Position numbers and translations under genes: made by a program
Shown here: positions 21,187 through 21,392 of the stretch, one piece after another
How positions within the stretch are numbered: position 1 is the first letter of the stretch
Layout: every line of letters begins with the position of its first letter
The notes under the pieces: generated by a model
What the model was told of the DNA's origin: nothing
Databases searched by the model: none
The model's input: the letters and a program-made list of their open reading frames with translations, nothing else
Assembly (NCBI GenBank): GCA_964535015.1
Contig: CAZHRU010000046.1
Span: forward strand, 1-21,392
Source of the DNA: CAZDUS01 sp964535015
Lineage (GTDB): Bacteria; Verrucomicrobiota; Kiritimatiellia; CAIKKV01; CAITUY01
Direction: 5' to 3'
Length of the DNA stretch: 21,392 nt

Positions 21187-21210
21187 GGGTTCAGGGTTCG
21201 GGGTTCAGGT
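21187..21210. repeat. Heptamer array, unit GGGTTCA
   Basis: GGGTTCA (21187-21193), GGGTTCG (21194-21200) and GGGTTCA (21201-21207) follow each other without gaps, and a partial GGT begins a fourth unit. The array begins 12 bp after the metG stop codon. Confidence 0.7.
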
Positions 21211-21292
21211 GATGGCAGCCAAGGTCTCAGCGAATGTAAGACAGGAAAGGGTGCGAACCAAGACGGCGAACACCATGGACCAGAACCCCAGA

Positions 21293-21334
21293 AGTCTGTA
21301 GTCTGTAGTCTGTAGTCCGTTGTCCGTAGTCTTC
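21293..21334. repeat. Heptamer array, unit AGTCTGT
   Basis: Six head-to-tail 7-base units: three exact AGTCTGT, then AGTCCGT, TGTCCGT and AGTCTTC. The array ends 5 bp before the first base of the tRNA gene. Confidence 0.85.
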
Positions 21335-21339
21335 TTCAA

Positions 21340-21392
21340 GGGCGATTAGCTCAATGGTTAGAGCGCCAGCTTTACACGCTGGATGTTGGGGG
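21340..21392 (+). tRNA. tRNA-Val (anticodon TAC), truncated at window end
   Basis: The 5' 53 bases of a tRNA are present. The acceptor strand is GGGCGAT (21340-21346), and the D arm is GCTC...GAGC with an AATGGTTA loop (21349-21364). The anticodon stem CCAGC/GCTGG (21366-21370 with 21378-21382) encloses loop TTTACAC, with anticodon TAC at 21373-21375. The variable loop is ATGTT, and the T-stem begins GGGGG. UAC reads valine codons GUA/GUG. The T-loop and 3' acceptor strand lie outside the window. Confidence 0.93.

Overview
This 21.4 kb window is gene-dense, GC-rich bacterial chromosome with a Gram-negative envelope: it encodes an outer-membrane-type beta-barrel, a complete MacA/MacB/TolC-type tripartite exporter and a lipid-anchored outer-membrane factor. 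Two things suggest a PVC-superphylum bacterium (Kiritimatiellota, Verrucomicrobiota or relatives). One is a 1693-residue secreted subtilase with Asp-rich thrombospondin-3-like repeats and a C-terminal module of a kind common in those phyla. The other is a small PUR/DUF3276 nucleic-acid-binding protein. This placement is inferred from protein style only; there is no rRNA in the window.

Layout. 1-218: no recognisable gene. 219-886 (minus): a PIN-domain (VapC-like) gene and a small partner overlapping by ATGA. 1064-2758 (plus): a putative outer-membrane beta-barrel protein behind a promoter with a perfect palindrome over its -10, then an orphan NarL/FixJ response regulator. 2778-3683 (minus): an orphan TroA/ZnuA-type metal-binding protein. 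3897-10439 (plus): a coupled three-gene unit of giant subtilase, cupin and iron-type alcohol dehydrogenase, meeting the next operon tail to tail at a hairpin. 10470-16290 (minus): TolC-like outer-membrane factor, MacA-like adaptor, MacB-like ATPase, MacB-like permease and a class III aminotransferase. 16291-16605: divergent control region with a structured leader. 16606-17950 (plus): PUR protein and a GT-B-type glycosyltransferase-like protein. 17951-18183: a gene-free repeat and hairpin element. 18184-21175 (plus): a CE7 acetyl esterase and methionyl-tRNA synthetase. 21176-21339: heptamer repeats. 21340-end: tRNA-Val(UAC), cut by the window edge.

How the genes work together. Four genes of the minus-strand operon make one machine: ATPase and permease form an inner-membrane mechanotransmission-type ABC unit, the adaptor spans the periplasm, and the TolC-like lipoprotein forms the outer-membrane channel. 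The aminotransferase 36 bp downstream is probably cotranscribed. The subtilase is secreted and Ca2+-dependent by its architecture, while its coupled partners (cupin, dehydrogenase) look cytoplasmic, so their shared purpose is unclear.

The most unusual non-coding signals are these: three intergenic arrays, each of a different 7-bp unit; a leader of about 160 nt ahead of the PUR gene combining a consensus -35, two adjacent hairpins and a purine-rich heptamer tract; an intergenic element at 17.96-18.11 kb with mutually exclusive hairpins; and a change of strand composition (C-rich to G-rich on the + strand) at about 18 kb that does not follow gene orientation further left. I see no CRISPR, insertion sequence, prophage or rRNA.
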